DNA from: Lucifuga dentata | Taxonomy: Eukaryota > Chordata > Actinopteri > Ophidiiformes > Bythitidae | Length of the DNA: 64,000 nucleotides | Direction: 5' to 3' | NCBI GenBank assembly: GCA_014773175.1 | Contig: VXCM01000343.1 | Location: 62,001-126,000, forward strand | Translations under genes and position numbers: made by a program | In this document: positions 33,406 through 45,909 of the stretch, piece by piece | Layout: each line of letters begins with the position of its first letter | Position numbering within the stretch: the first letter of the stretch is position 1 | Notes under the pieces: generated by a model | Told to the model about the DNA's origin: nothing | Databases searched by the model: none | Seen by the model: only the letters and a program-made list of their open reading frames with translations

Positions 33406-35359
33406 ATGGCGATGCCCATGTTAAGGAAATGTTACAATAGTAGGTTTCCATCGCTATTCGGCCTTACTCGTCTTTTAATACCTGAAAACATCGCCTTGAG
33501 TCGGTCCGCTATAATGCGGCTATCCCCCTCACTGCCTGTCAGTGTTGTAACCGTGGTCCGCCCTTACAGCTCTGACCGGGGTGGACAAAAACAAAGACAG
33601 AAGGTGGTCGTTGTGGGCATCCCGAACCCTTTCATCTGGTTTCGCACTCGGATCTACTACTTTCTAATTAGGGCCTACTTTGACAAAGAATTCAACATTG
33701 AAGAATTTACAGAGGGAGCGAAACAGGTCAGATGAAAAATCTTACAGCATGAAGCTCAGCAAGGGTTGACATAAAATAACATGATGAATTTATTCCTCCA
33801 CCAGAAAATTAGTTAAAGTGAATCCATATGTCCATATACATTTAGCCATGTAGTGTACATTTAGGAACGAAAGCTAACATGAGCTGGCAATTTTTGTTCT
33901 TTACAGAGATATACTGCCTGAAATCTCAATTTGTGCCTGATAATCACACAGAAATAAATTATCATGTGCTGCCGATGATGACATTTCACTCTTGCAGGCG
34001 TTCTCCCATGTTTCCAGACTGCTGTCACAGTGTCAGTTTGAGGCCCTGGAAGGCCTTGTGGCAAAAGATGTGAGTATGGAAATATGAAGGTTTAATTATC
34101 GTTATGTACACATGCTTTCACCTGGTGTCATTTGCTTCTGGGTTTTTACTCAGAGATACCCAAAAGGTGACACAATATCATACAAAGTGTGATGCTGATA
34201 TAAAACTGTAATGAGCAAGTAAGAAAACAAAAGAAATTTCACTTTCCCAGGTTGTTTGCGTTTTCAAATTTACCAAGTGATCATTTGGATTATTAAATGT
34301 CAAAAACAGTGACGAATCCCCAATTCAAGGTAGAGACCAAAGTCATATATTAAAATTGCTTAATTAGTTTGAGCAGCAGATCCCAATAGTATTTTTTTAT
34401 AAAAAGAAAAAATATGGAGAAAAGCAAACCACTCTTTGCTTTTATGAAGCCATAATCAGCAAATGTTTGGAATTTTATTTGATAAATAAATTACTTAAAA
34501 AAATTTGCCACATGGGAATAGGTTACATTTTTATTGATTGACTAAATAATTAATCAAGGAATTGTTTAAGCACCAGTAACACAGCTTTGCTTGGTGTAAA
34601 GATACCTGGTTTTGTACTGAAAGATCACCTTGCAGTATTTTGACACCTACATCCCTGTTTGCTCCAGATCAGTTACATGTCTTTCTAATTTACTTACAGT
34701 TGATTGGGAAGCTGGAGGAAAAGTGTAACCTGCTGCCATCAAGTTACAAGAAGGCCCTCTCTGTGGATCCTGATGAGATCATGTACACTACTCCAGGAGA
34801 TGTAGGAATCTACTATGATGATAATGGTGAGCATGAAATAGTTTTCTTTGAATGTCAACACAATAAGAGAGTCATTTGATTTTGCAAAATCAAAGCTCTT
34901 TATGCAGCTATTTTTATTGTAAACTGTTATTAGCACAATATTGGAAAACTTTGTGCAGTATTAATTAGTGTTGATTTTTTTTTCCAGGAAGAAAATTTGT
35001 GAGTATTTTGATGCGTTTCTGGTATCTGACAAGTGTTCGTCTTCCTGATGACAGCGTGGAGGGAGCTCGTATTTTCCAGATGGCCATTGGTGGAGAAGGA
35101 GACTCAGAAACTAAGAGACTGCTAACAGCAAATTATGAGTGAGCATATTTTTCAGAACATGTAGACTTGGTCTTTGGAGATTAATGACTTTGGTATATAA
35201 AATATTAAACATACCGTACTCAGCTGCATCATCATCTAACAATATTCTCTTCTAATCTTTCTTTCTGGCTTGGCTTGCAGATTCCAAAGGGAATTTACCA
35301 AAGGAGTACCACCAGACTGGACCATAACAAAGATAGAGCACTCCAAACTTTTGGATTAA
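33406..35359 (+). CDS. maip1: maip1 (C2orf47-like), m-AAA protease-interacting protein 1, mitochondrial
   Basis: MAIP1 is a mitochondrial matrix protein that associates with the m-AAA protease (AFG3L2) and helps EMRE maturation for the calcium uniporter. Exons: 33406-33726, 33998-34069, 34700-34826, 34988-35138, 35281-35359; 750 nt, 249 aa, all phases consistent. The N-terminus has the Arg-rich, acid-poor look of a mitochondrial targeting peptide (roughly residues 1-60). The conserved core follows: GIPNPFIWFRTRIYYFLIRA, then YFDKEFNIEEFTEGAKQ. Later come SHVSRLLSQCQFEALEGLV, then VRLPDD and the ending KIEHSKLLD. Human MAIP1 is somewhat longer (about 291 aa), the difference being mostly in the presequence. 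The ATG chosen is the first in a long open first exon; an in-frame ATG two codons later could also serve. Confidence 0.92.
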
Positions 35360-37287
35360 GGTGGTATTTATTTTAAGGTGACTTGCCAGCAGAAACTGAT
35401 CAAAGACTTGAAATTTACCTCAGTATTTGCTCACATTAAATTGAGGAAAAACAAATCAAGCTACTTCACAGAGGGAAAATGTCAACTCCTGAAAGGGAAG
35501 TCAGAGGAAAGCACTCGGACAACTTCGATTCATGCGGCGTTCAATGTAGAAAAGGCACATTCTGTTCTCATAGATACTGCTCAGGGGCCTCATTTATATC
35601 CACTGTGTACATGACAAACAGGGCATGAAAGCTGACATTTCTAACAAAAACTCTGGAGAATGTGCACACCTCTCTGTCACCCATGTGCATAGACATTTTG
35701 GAGATAAGGGGAAGCGTAGACATGAATGGCAAAGCAACAAAATTCAGCAACATTTCATTTCACAATTAATTTCATTCATTTCCTCTTATACTTTTGTTCT
35801 AGATTCCATGTTCAGCTTTACAAATGAGTCCCCAGAATGGTGTGCAGTATCACAGTGTTGCTGCTTGTTTTCTTCATTGTATGTAATTTCCCAACAACAA
35901 ATGATAAGAATTTGACTAAATATGAGAATTAATAATCTTGAAGGATGAAATTTGTCCTTGTTTGTATATTCAGGAATCGACACCTGTGCTTTTCGTGCTA
36001 TGATAACTCAAAATGTCTGCAGTGAGAACAGCCTATCTAACCCATATCTGTGTAAATGGAATACCTGAAGCCTGTACTGAGATTAATTTGTTGGTCTTAG
36101 ATCTGCTGCTTTCATGTCTTTATGTAAAATGTGACAAAGAATTTTTAACTATAAAATCTGTGACTGCCATAAATCATCTTTTGTCTGTCAACTCTCACAT
36201 CTTGTCTCGGTTTTTGAAAAGACTGACTTAATTCTAAGTAGAGCTTAATGCTTCCATTTTTCTTTTTATATATGTAGGCGTTCTTCTGACTTTAATTTGC
36301 TGCATACCTTTTTTTCATTTATTAACCAAAAAAAAGTTTACGTTTGAACTATATGAAGGTAGCTAAACAAGCAGCTGTAGTAGACTTTGTTTTACTAAGA
36401 TTTTAGAGGAAGATTATTTTTTGTAGGCTTTTGTCTAATTTATAACTGAACCATAATACTTGTACAGACCATTGCACTTGTCTGGTTTTTTTTAATTCTT
36501 TATTTTTCATTTTAAAAGTGAGGTTATGTGAAGTATTAAATTCTTTTGTTTTTATTTTTATTGAAAAATACAAATATGACAATTACAAGCCTATTCACTG
36601 TAACAAGAGACATGGCTGCATTAAGGGATATTTGCAAATAAAGAAAAATACTACAAAAGACAAAAAAAAAAAAAAAACCTGANTTTTTTTTTTTTTTTAT
36701 AAAATAGGACTACATCAGACACACAATTGAGAATATTTTGACAGTAATCAAAAATTAAAATCATAAGGAACAAAAATTATTAAACAGGCATGCTAATAAA
36801 CACATTTTTAACATCGGAGACAATTAAAAATATTTAAAAGTCCATTCTGAGTAATGTGACAATAATATGGAGCTTTTGGGATTTTTCACAAGGTTTAAAT
36901 AGTTCAAAATATGCTGGATTTCTAAAACAAATGTAAGAAACTGGAGGGGAGCACTACAAAAAAAAACATGGCAAAAACTGAAAATTCTATTTAAGGTAAA
37001 AGTATATGTGCTGTTGAAAGTAAAAACATGAGAAGCAACAGCGAAAGATCACAGACGCCTGCTATGTGGTGACGTCACCTGATGTTTGTTCTCCTATTGG
37101 TACATTTGAGTGAGATCTCCTCTCTGATTGGTCAAACAAGTTGTCAATCACTAACATTTCTGTAGTAGGTGGGTCGAGCTGTTGAGGTTTGTCCAGTCTG
37201 TGACAGCCTGTGTTTCGCGTCCAGCAAGAATAGAAACATGGAGATTAAACGACTGTAAAATTTAAAAGCCAAAGTGAAAATTTAATC
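35360..37287. other. maip1 3' UTR and intergenic spacer before pgap1
   Basis: No gene is seen. AATAAA at 36637-36642 is a candidate maip1 polyadenylation signal, giving a 3' UTR of about 1.3 kb. An A-run and T-run flank an N at 36683. The last 250 bp are the pgap1 promoter. Confidence 0.5.
37096..37131 (+). promoter_or_regulatory. Two inverted CCAAT boxes upstream of pgap1
   Basis: ATTGG at 37096-37100 and ATTGGTC at 37127-37133 lie 160-190 bp before the pgap1 ATG. They are about 31 bp apart, as in NF-Y-type TATA-less promoters. No TATA box is seen. Confidence 0.5.
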
Positions 37288-40200
37288 ATGAAACTTGCCT
37301 CTGTGGCCTTTTACGGTTTTGCACTGGGACTTCTGGCGGTTGGCCTGCGAGAGTTGCTGACAGGCTTCGAGGAGAACAGATGCAGCATGACCTATATGTT
37401 TGAATACCCAGAGTACCGGGTGAGTAGAGGCTAATTATCGCCATTAACGACATCTTAAAATAGCCCATAGATATCTCATAGCAGTCCGAACGTGTGCCTT
37501 TTTTGTAGCAGAAGTAACGCCACAAACTACATCTTGCTAAATGGAAACAAAATTGTGTTTCATCCTTAACGGATATCATAAATTATGTAGTCAAACGTCA
37601 TAGTTTGCTATTTCCTGGTACCTGCTGAGGTTACCTGACACAGAGTAGGTGTTACAGGTCAAGTTGTGACCAAGTTATTTGATGACTTGAGCCTAGTGAT
37701 AGAGACAGTGAAGCTTTCTGAAGCACTGAATTGAAGCAAGTGCACTGAAATCGGGTCATTCCTTCGAAGCGTTTGATACAATCAAAAGAGCGACATCTGG
37801 TGGCCATGCATTGCATTGCCATATATTGCATTTGAGTGGAAGTGGAAGGCGAGACTTCATGACATAGTGACACAAAATATAATGGGACTCACTGTTTTCA
37901 TCTTTGATCGAGTGTTCAATAAAGGTTGTGTTCTGAGACCGGTGTCAATGTGTACATGTGCCAAAACATATAGTAGCACTTCTTTGGCTGATAACAATGT
38001 TGAAAATAGGCTATTATTGTAATATAACTGTAGGTTTTCCATTGTGTGACAGTAAGTATGAAATGTTATAGTGTTAGAAATCTAATATAGTGATGAGTTC
38101 ATAACTGACTTTTAAGTAGCGACATGAAATATAAACACAGACGTCAGCATTTATCTGTATTTCTTCAATGAAGCAGATATGCTACAAAAATAACCGTTAT
38201 TCTGTTTCATTGTTTATCAAAAGGAAAGCTTGTGCGGATGTGGTTTTTGCTGTAAATACATTGGAGGAACATACTGATGCAACTGGGATAGTAATTGTGT
38301 TAAGATAGTAACAACAGTATTTTTATTAGGCTGTTGCTGTTCTTCTGTAACTCAAGCTTGCCCCGCCCCTTTTCAAAGTCCACTCAGAACGTCTCTGACG
38401 CGTGTTTGACGTATCGAAGCTTCTGTTTGTAGTGGTCACGTGACTTTTGGTATGCCAAAACGACGTATTAAAACATATCTCCGCCATACTTCCGCTTCAG
38501 AAGCTCGATGCTGCCTTGACTAGGAATGGGCGATACTGCTGATTTTCAATTCGATCTGATACCGGGTGATACTGAGGTCAATATCGCAATACCGATAACG
38601 ATACTTCAAAGAATCTTTTTGCTCAGATGAACATCAAAGTCATTTGACATGCCGAATTAATAATGCCAAAGATCAAACTTATTTGCTTTATTTATTAACA
38701 ACAGTTAACAGTTATTGGAAAAAGATGAACAAATTCAGAATGTTAAAAAATATTTTCTAAGTACTCTTCATCAGGCTATATGTGTATTATGTTCCTCTTT
38801 ATAAAACAGACATGGATTCTTTTTTCTTCAAATAATTAAAGTGACTTTACATCAGGTTACAGTACTACCTGGGTAGTGCCTGTCTTTCTGAAAGGCTGCC
38901 GCCCTTCGACAACAGAACAGGGCTTTTGTGTTTCTGACCTCTCCTCTGATCGCCTCCGTTGTAACTCTTCATCTTGTTCAACATTACTGACTTTCAAATG
39001 TTTGATCAGGTTTGTATTGTTTCCACAATAAGGTACGGTCTTCTGACACGTGTCACATTTTGCTTCACTGCGGTTTACAAAGCTAAAATAACTCCAAATT
39101 TGGCTTTCTTTCTGCCATTTCCTCACAAACACGGCCTGCCACGCCGCCTGGCTTCCGGCTAGTGTGGATGCTGCGCTGATGCTGCATGTCAGTCCGTGAG
39201 GAGGGAGAGAGAGAGAGTAAAAGTGTGCAAAGAAAAGTAGTTCCTTAGTAGTAATTTAATGTCATCATATTTTCACTATCATTAACAAAAATACTGTATT
39301 TCATTAAAATATACAATTACAAAAATATACAGTTGCATCTTAATTAAAGCATGTAAAAATCGATGTTTTTAATGTGAAAATTGATTTTTAAAGTAAGATG
39401 TCAGTATCGGAAGAATCGATATTTTGGTATCGATCCACCCATCCTTAGTATCGATCAGTCTGGCTCAAGCTTAACATCACTACTTTAGCTTGAATGTATT
39501 CATGGTTTCCTGTAAAGACTGAAGCTGTAAAAAACAGGAATATGTTGGCTCAATTTTACATTCATAAGTGTAAATTTAGCAACTATAAACTGTATTATTG
39601 GCATTAAAAATTAACTGAAGAGGTAACTTGATAAAATTTTCTAAAAATGTGAATACTTAGAGAGAGAGCTCTTGTGTTTGATCAGTAATAATGTAAAGTT
39701 GTTTGCTCCTTTATTTTATGTGTTTTTACTGCTAGACCTGTTTATTGTCTCATGTTTGTATAAAAGCTAAGATATTAAAAACAGAAAGATATCATTAAAT
39801 TGTCCCTTTCAATGCATTTTGTCACTTATTGTCCTCTTTTGATGACTTAGACTTGAGTGAAACTGTCACAAACAACATCTACAGTAAATAATCCCTTTCT
39901 GTTTCAGTATCTGTCATCACTAAACCACGAGTGCGTTCAGGGTGAAGTCACCAGTAAATGTTAAACCAGGCCCTGTCCTCAGTTGTTTATGGAAGCATAC
40001 ATACCTGTTATGGTTGGAGGTGTGCTGTGTGTTAATGATTCACCTTAAAATAGTCCCATGCGATGCAGGTTACAAACCATAATTCCACTGCTTATCTTTG
40101 AATCCTCTCGGCTGTTTGACACGTACTAAAGTCAGGTGAAGACAGCTGGAATAAAGTTATTGTTAAGATGTTAGCAATGCATTCTAGGTCAACGTCTTCC

Positions 40201-43200
40201 TCACATCCATTTGCTCTTTATGCTCACTAATGTGCTCATCTGTCCGGAAGTGGAGCACAGCTGGAGGCAGTCCATTATGTTGGCATCAGCCTTATTTACT
40301 TCAGATAGGAGTGTGTTGTGTGTGAGAGAGAGAGGGGGAGAGAGAGAGAGAGAGAGAGAGATGTAAATAACAGTAGCATCATCACCTAATTTTTGCTTTG
40401 TTTTGTGGGTTGATCACATAAAATTAGAATGGTAACACTTCAGCCCTTCCCCACAAGGACAAAGGAAGGCTGACCCACCTCTTAAAAGTCCACACCGGCC
40501 ATTTTGCATGTTTGAGCCTAATATATTTAATTTTCATATATGTAACGTCACTGACAATCATTTCCCAAAGGATAAAACTGTATTTCAGCTTTCCTGATAT
40601 TCTGCAAAATCTCTTAATCTTTCAAAATCAAAATCAAATTCAAGCGATACACCCACGTTTAAAATCAATGTTTTGCCTTCTAATAGTTATGCAAAATTAT
40701 GAAGTCACGGTTGTTTAAATTTTTGGATAAACGCAGGTCTTCTTTTGGGACTATATTCCCTGGTGGAGACATACATTCACTCCACGCTTTTTATTGCTCT
40801 TAAAGCTAAAATTACAAAACTTCTAAAAAAACAAACAAAAAACCTGAATACACGTCTTGTTGGCGATGACGGATTACCTATCTCAAGAATGTTTCAAGTA
40901 TCAACAAGTTGATTTTAATAGTGTCAGAATGAACTGAAACCAATGGTCTGGAAGGTAGGAAAAACATTTAATTTACCATTCCAGTAGTATGCTTTGGGAA
41001 ATGATTGTCAGTAACGTTACGTGTATGAAAATGGAATATATTAGGCTCAAACATGCCGGTATGGTCCTTTAAAATCATTTATAATAGAATAGAATGTGAG
41101 AAAGCTGGAACATTTAAGTCAAACAATATTTTAATAGTGTACACATCTATGACACAAGGTCAATGTATGAAGGTTAAGGTATGAAATGAAGTGTAGCGCT
41201 ATACCTCCTAATCTGTGTCTTTATGCTTGTATGTTACAGCGTGTGGCTCTGCCTCGCCGTGTGGCCAGACTGTACCCAGCATACGGGTTGTACCTGTACG
41301 GCGAGGGTCTGTACGCCCGGGAGACCCGTGCACTTAAACTCACCGGCGCCCCTGTGCTCTTCTTGCCTGGAAACGCAGGCAGTTATAAACAAGGTAAGTA
41401 CATCAAGTAACAAACAGAATGGAAGATTCATAGAGATCTGCTCCACGATAGGTTTCAATACCAGCATTTTTTTATTTGAAAGCACGGCGGCAACCCAGGG
41501 GAAGTGAAAGTTGTGCATGGCAGGTTTGGCTTGAGGACGCAGAAACAGGAGGAGGAGACTTTAATGAGAGGATCTGCTGAGGTTATGTCAGGACACAAAA
41601 ACAGTCTCGTGCTTTTTGTTGATTGGTTTATATCTGACCGGAAAGCAAATTAGATTGTCCTTGATGATTATGTGCACGAGCTCATCAGTCAAACCAGTGG
41701 CCAGTCCACAAAAATCAAGTTTCCAAATCATGAAACAGTAAATCATGAAACGGAGCTGGTCTTCTTGCTGTTGATTGTGTGTGGGAGGAGAACACCCAGG
41801 CTCAGATTCATAAACAGTAGCGCGTGATTTACCGCATTGCTATGCACAAATATCATGGCATTTCACATTCCCTCATTCATAAACGCGCCTGTTAGCGACA
41901 TATTTTAGCGTTAGCCTTGAAAGAGATGTTAATGTGATATTTCTTTATTTACATGTTGCAGTAGCTGTTCATAAAACAAACCCACACACAAAAATTAAGA
42001 CCTGCTTCATTCCGGCGGTAAATTTCAGCAGCATGAAATCTGGGCGATGTTTAAAACTGTATTTGCCTCACATGTGTTAGTGATCAATGACTTTGATCTT
42101 TGATAGATAGATAAAGTTACTCAGCTGATCAGTTAGTTTTTAAAGGATGAGTTTTGATCCGATCTCACACATGTTCTTGTGGCGTTCTACTTCATCTGCT
42201 GTCTCTTCCCTACAAACACACAACACGTTTACCTGTTATTTTAGTGTCAGTCTTTTAAAACGAGGAGCTCTAAAGCAGAATGTATGTTTCCTTTGCNACC
42301 TGTTATTTTAGTGTCAGTCTTTTAAAACGAGGAGCTCTAAAGCAGAATGTATGTTTCCTTTGCTCATTTATCTCTTTAAAATCAGATAAATCAGGATAAA
42401 TGGTGTCAGATAAATATGCAGCAGCTCATTAACACACTGATCTTCATTGGTTTTTACCTTTCACACCTCGCAGTAACGCTACGTTCATGTGATAGCGGCG
42501 CACTGATTATCGTAGGAGAAGTTTTATGAATAAGCTTCAATTATCACGGCGCACATTTAGATCAACGCTACACCAATAACGCCATTTTTTATGAATCTGC
42601 CCCGTTGTTATATTTGTATAGAGACTAACATTTTGCTTTTCAGCTGTTTTCTATGTTGCTTGGAATGATCCACGCTGTTTTCCATTCATGTTTTGTCATA
42701 TATTCAAACTCCTCAAACTAATATATTCTTAACAACATAATTTTTCTTGCTGCTTTGTCATTTGAGCAACTTCCAAACTTCAGATGTTTCACAGCAGCAT
42801 TGCAGCACTAAGACAAAAAGTATCATACGTCAGGGCACGTCATGTGTTTCAAGGCTCTTTCATAAACTTAGGTGGCCTTTTGATCATTAAGTGATATTTC
42901 TTGCTGTGTGCTGGTGTCACCTCAAACACTTATTTAAACAGACTGCCAAGTCTAACTCCAGAGATGAGTGATAAATGAGCTTTTCTAACATCTCATCTAA
43001 AGTATCAGCATGTGTGTCATCTGCATTATGTTTCATTAGTAGAGTAGCATCACGTCTGACAGAAGTTTTTAATGCTTAAATATTTGTATCAGCATTGAGT
43101 ATTGAGCTCTAATTCAGTCATCTGTGTGATCTGAATCTTACTCATGTTTTCACACTTGATGCTATCTGCGACAACGCCAAACCCACTCAGAAAATTCGAC

Positions 43201-45877
43201 GTGATCAGATGTCCTCCTCTCTCTCCGTGCAGCTCGTTCCCTGGGCTCGGTGGCCTTGAGGAAAGCTGAAAAGATGGAAGGAGGGCTCCATTTCAATGTG
43301 TTCACTGTGGATTTCAACGAGGAGCTGGTGGCCTTGTACGGTGGCAGTTTGCTCAGACAGACACACTTCCTGCACGAGAGCATTAAGGCCATCCTGCGAC
43401 TTTACAAGGTCAGGCCTCATATATCATCTACTCATCAGACGGGGTTACTCTATATGAGCGATATTGCCTGAGGAGTGGCATTTCAATGGAGTGGGGTTTT
43501 GTTTTCCTCTTACACCACATATCGCTTTTCATCACCTTCTACATTTCACTTTTAGGCATTTCTTTAATGGTCCATCTCACATTAATACAGTATAATAATG
43601 ATGAGATTTACGGCTTAGTCTTGAGATTTATGTCACTTTTTTGCCTTACCAGGACCTTGAGAATCCTCCTCGCAGCGTAGTGCTCGTGGGCCACTCAATG
43701 GGAGGCGTGGTAGCCAGGGCGCTCTTCACTTTGCCCCGCTTCAAAACCAGTCTGGTCAGCCTCATCATCACCCAGGCGTCCCCTCACCTGGCCCCTGTGC
43801 TGGCTCTTGACACATACCTGCTGGGTAAGGAGAACCAGTGGTACTTTGGCCTTATATTGTCGTGTTGTGATGTTCAGGCTTAGCTGGTATGAAAAGCAGT
43901 TTACTCACAGCTTTTGATTGTGTATGGTTGTTGCGATGACAGTGCAATCTGTTTAGAAATTCCACTTTGAAATGGAAAAATTAGTGATTAATGCAACTTG
44001 TTAGCCAATTTTTAATATCATAATATTCTTCTAATGCACTCATTTATACTGTAGAAAAAAACACAGTTTCAATTTCCACTATTTTACATAAAAATTCCAT
44101 TATGTTTTAGAACAAAGAGGGTTTGAAGGAATTCAAAAAGGTTCTCTATCTGCTTTTTATTGTGAAAGTTTATTTCCATTAAGAATCTTCCTTTTAGCAA
44201 TTACTTCATCACCAATGCACATATTAAAAATTTCAACCAGGCCATCACAGATTTTGGAAGCTCTAATTCAGCACTAGAACTCTACCTAGTATATGATAAT
44301 ATATGATATGATATAAACTCTGAATTCACTGTGAATTGTTATTTTTTTCTCCTCTGCTGCTTCTCTACGTAGATTTCTACTCTGCTGTGAGGCAGAGGTG
44401 GGTGAATCGGGCAGACGACCTCAGGAATGTGACAGTGCTTTCTGTTGGGGGTGGTTACCGTGACTACCAGGTGCGCTCCGGCCTGGTGTCGCTGCCTTGT
44501 CCCCCAGAAGACCCCAACAAGTTGTCACTAGTGGTAATAATTGTTTGTTTTATCGAATTCATGGGCAAAAATGTTGTTTACTGTGTTGAAAGTAGATTGT
44601 TCTCGCTCCTGAGCTGTTTTCACATTATGTTTCATGTCTTCTTGGTTTTTCCCAGGCGACTGCCGTTCCCAGGACATGGGTGTCCACCGACCATCTATCT
44701 ATCGTTTGGTAAAACACGACTGACAAAGACATTTATCTGCAATTCTTTCCTTTTAAAGTTTTGTGCAAATTATTAATATGCAATATGTAATCTTTGTGTT
44801 CCAGGTGCAAAGAGCTTGTTCTCGCTACAGTCAGGGCGTTCTTTGACCTCATCGATCCTGAAACCAGACAGGTCAGAACAACCATAAATGGGAAACCGAA
44901 AAGTCACATCTGTGATTATCATTTATTTGGGATACGTTACGTCTTTATCAGAGCTAACTGGTTTGCTGTTATTAGTTTTCAGAAAACCCAGTTTGGAGAA
45001 TGGCTGTTCTAAACCATCACTTCATCGGACACCCAGTCAGGATGTTGGGTGAAACTCAAGAGACCTCCATCTCCTTCTCAGGTTCGTGGTTAAAACTAAC
45101 AGAAATAATAGGCAGGAATAAATACAAAAAGCATGCAAGTAGACATAATCTGTGTCTTCTGTTCAAATTTTGAAATGTTTCTTGACATTTACTATCTCTG
45201 TGCTACATTGACATTAGGTAGGAGAGCTTACAGTATTCACAGTAAAAGAAAAATTTGAATGTCATAGAATGAAGAATGTCATAAAATTATGGCTGAAAAA
45301 CTGAGCATGTAATCTAGATTTACAGAAATGAGCTGTTTATGTGTAGCTATGTAGGAAAGATGATGGAGAAACAATAAAAAAAAAAAAAAACCTACACCTT
45401 TACATTTTTCCAGATTTACCTGACGCATGGAGTGAAGTTAATTCTCTACGTCTGTCTTACAGCACACCCAAGGTACTTTATATCAGTATGATCAATTATA
45501 TCCTTACCAGCAGTCATAGCAGAAAATTAATTACTACTTTGGGATACAAGTAATTACAGTAAATTGAGTCAACTGTTTTAATTTCCAATCAGATTTGTTA
45601 CTAAAGGAATGTGTGAAGTTTCCCGTCTCATCCAAATAAATACAATAAATGAAAGTGATGTCCAGTCACACATATTGTCGGCCTAATAGAGACATGTTGT
45701 ATATTGCATAGATAAAGAAAGTTCTCTATTAGCAGAAGTGCTGAGTGTTCTCTGTCTGCAGGACGGGCAGGTCAAATACTTCCTGTTTGCTTTGTCAAGT
45801 CGCAGGAAAGCCTACAGCCATTTCTACTGCAGGAGCAGCAACCTGGTGAGACTTCAGCACTGCTGTGTTAATGCTGT

Positions 45878-45909
<32 letters not shown>

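Noticed and set aside
38857..39132. BED zinc-finger protein as a host gene
   Set aside because: It lies inside hAT-like ends and lacks any further domain; it is a transposase remnant.
44794..45012. ORF reading through the pgap1 exon 7 donor
   Set aside because: It would end pgap1 prematurely. The GT at 44872 and acceptor before 44976 restore the conserved frame and length.
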